Position numbers and translations under genes: made by a program
In this document: in pieces, positions 62,675 to 64,000 of the stretch
How positions within the stretch are numbered: position 1 is the stretch's first letter
Layout: each line of letters opens with the position of its first letter
Origin: Lichenostomus cassidix
Lineage: Eukaryota; Chordata; Aves; Passeriformes; Meliphagidae
NCBI GenBank assembly: GCA_008360975.2
Contig: CM039199.1
Coordinates: 3,054,530-3,118,529, forward strand
Length of the DNA stretch: 64,000 nt
Direction of reading: 5' to 3'
Notes under the pieces: generated by a model
Told to the model about the DNA's origin: nothing
Database searches by the model: none
What the model saw: the letters and a program-made list of their open reading frames with translations, nothing else

Positions 62675-64000
62675 GTGTCACCTCTGCTGCCTGGAGCACT
62701 TGCCATCCTCCCTCCAACACAGGCTCCCACCCCTCAGCAGGAGTCCCAGTGCTGGTGCCTGGAAGCTTCAGAAGTCCTTTGTTTGTTGTTTTCCCTGGAT
62801 GGGGGAAGGAGTCTGTAACACCTCCAGACCCAGAATCTTTGCATTTCCACAGGTATCTGTGGAAGGAACCCTGTTTTTCAAGGCCCTTTGTTACCAGGCT
62901 CTAACAATACAGCCAGTTTTCCACATTTCTTCTGAAATACTGACATGGAACCTGTGAACTCTGTAACGCCTTTTCAGGGATTGAAAAGGAAATAATGAGA
63001 AGAGTTGACATGACTTGGTAAATTTAGTTTTCTTCTTAAAGAAGAGTGTGACGTTGGCAGTCAAGGTATGGATGCTGTTTGTGATAAATGAAATGAGTAG
63101 CTAACTTCTTGATTAGTGTTGATAATTGTTTTTAGTGGTTGTGTACAGGGCAATCAATAGTAAAATTAATCCATCCACCTCCACCTTAAGACTGATTCAT
63201 TCCCAGAGAGAGAGATCTCTGCCACATGTAGTACATGACATTAAAGCAAAGGAAGACAGATGGAGAACTGGACAAAAGGATTACATTCTGCATTTCACTG
63301 TGTGTGCCTATAAAGTCTGGCTCTGCAGTGGTGAGCAGGAAGTTTCTTTGTTCAGGAATACAACTGAAAACACGCCTTCCCCTTAATTCACCACAGAGCT
63401 TTTGCTGTGGCTGGAAGGTTTGCAGACAGCGAGAACAGCTGATAACATTTGCACAGCAGCTGAACTTTGAACAGTTCAAGCTGTTCATTTGAGGTTGATG
63501 GTTGGTGGTGGTTTGTTGTTGCATTTCTGATTGCACTTTCTGATTTCTGAGCACTGTGGTGCTTCCTGGGGAAGCTTGTGTTTACCCACTCTTCACCCAG
63601 TTTCTTCTCCTGTTCTTTCAGTTTTTTTCTCCTATTTTCATTTCTGTCTCAAGTTCAGAGGAGCACTGCAGACTGACAGTGCTGTGCTGATTTGTGCACG
63701 AGCCACATTTCCATGAGCTTTCCAAACAAAGGATGGGAAGAAGAATCTCAGGTCGAGACCATGGAAGTTCAAATGTGTCTCTGAATTTAGAATTGAGAGG
63801 CAGTATATGAAATATGAATTGGCCATCCTCCTTTTGCTCTGCACATTCCTCCTTCACAGGGAACAAGAGACTCATGGTTGCAGCAGTGTGTGATTGTTAG
63901 AACATCCCTTTACTCCCTCGTGCTCCTCACTCCCTTCTTGCCATATTGAGCTTGCCCCAGTCTTCAATGAGAAAGCAAGCTCCAAAAAGTAGTCAGCAAC
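62675..64000 (+). other. MKS1 3' UTR and downstream flank, no further gene seen
   Basis: After the MKS1 TGA the sequence is non-coding in appearance. ATTAAA at 63240-63245 is a possible poly(A) signal; no AATAAA with good context precedes it. I could not support any gene in the last 1.3 kb. Confidence 0.5.

Overview
This is vertebrate nuclear DNA, almost certainly from a bird and probably a songbird. Its genes are compact and intron-rich, the interspersed repeats are CR1 LINE fragments, and several endogenous-retrovirus LTRs are of kinds I associate with passerines. Gene order MLXIPL-TBL2-BCL7B matches the human 7q11.23 (Williams-Beuren) block; here it is joined to Schlafen (SLFN) and MKS1, whose human relatives lie on chromosome 17q. 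The joined order resembles a chicken chromosome 19-like segment (inference).

Layout. 1-3365: 3' part of MLXIPL (ChREBP), plus strand. 4068-8200: complete TBL2, 7 exons, 447 aa. 8855-12018: complete BCL7B, 6 exons, 202 aa. 12.9-52 kb: an accessory region built of three related duplication units lying between BCL7B and MKS1. 51018-62674: complete MKS1, 17 coding exons, 578 aa. 62.7-64 kb: MKS1 3' flank with no further gene recognised.

The duplicated region is the unusual part. Each unit carries BCL7B/MKS1 intergenic DNA and a minus-strand Schlafen gene. Unit 1 (12897-21303) runs into a 500-N assembly gap that hides most of its SLFN. Unit 2 (21804-38678) restarts inside the BCL7B tail, carries an SLFN with a one-base frameshift in the Walker A codons, and ends with a truncated copy of the MKS1 promoter, exon 1 and part of exon 2. 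Unit 3 (39061-~51955) has an intact four-exon SLFN of 922 aa and merges into the real MKS1. Most of the unit sequence differs by only a few bases per hundred, but the last SLFN exon, which holds the C-terminal helicase half, differs at roughly a quarter of its residues between units while its helicase motifs are kept. Unit-specific LTR insertions with target-site duplications, a deletion that changes one SLFN C-terminus, and an older decayed SLFN 3' end next to MKS1 show that the locus has turned over repeatedly.

The flanking genes are ordinary, conserved housekeeping or regulatory genes: glucose-responsive transcription, an ER WD-repeat protein, a BAF-complex subunit and a ciliary transition-zone protein. 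Only the Schlafen array looks like a fast-evolving innate-immunity locus. I saw no rRNA, tRNA, CRISPR or intact retroviral gene. Exon borders were set by reading frame, GT/AG signals and remembered similarity to vertebrate orthologues; no alignment program was run.
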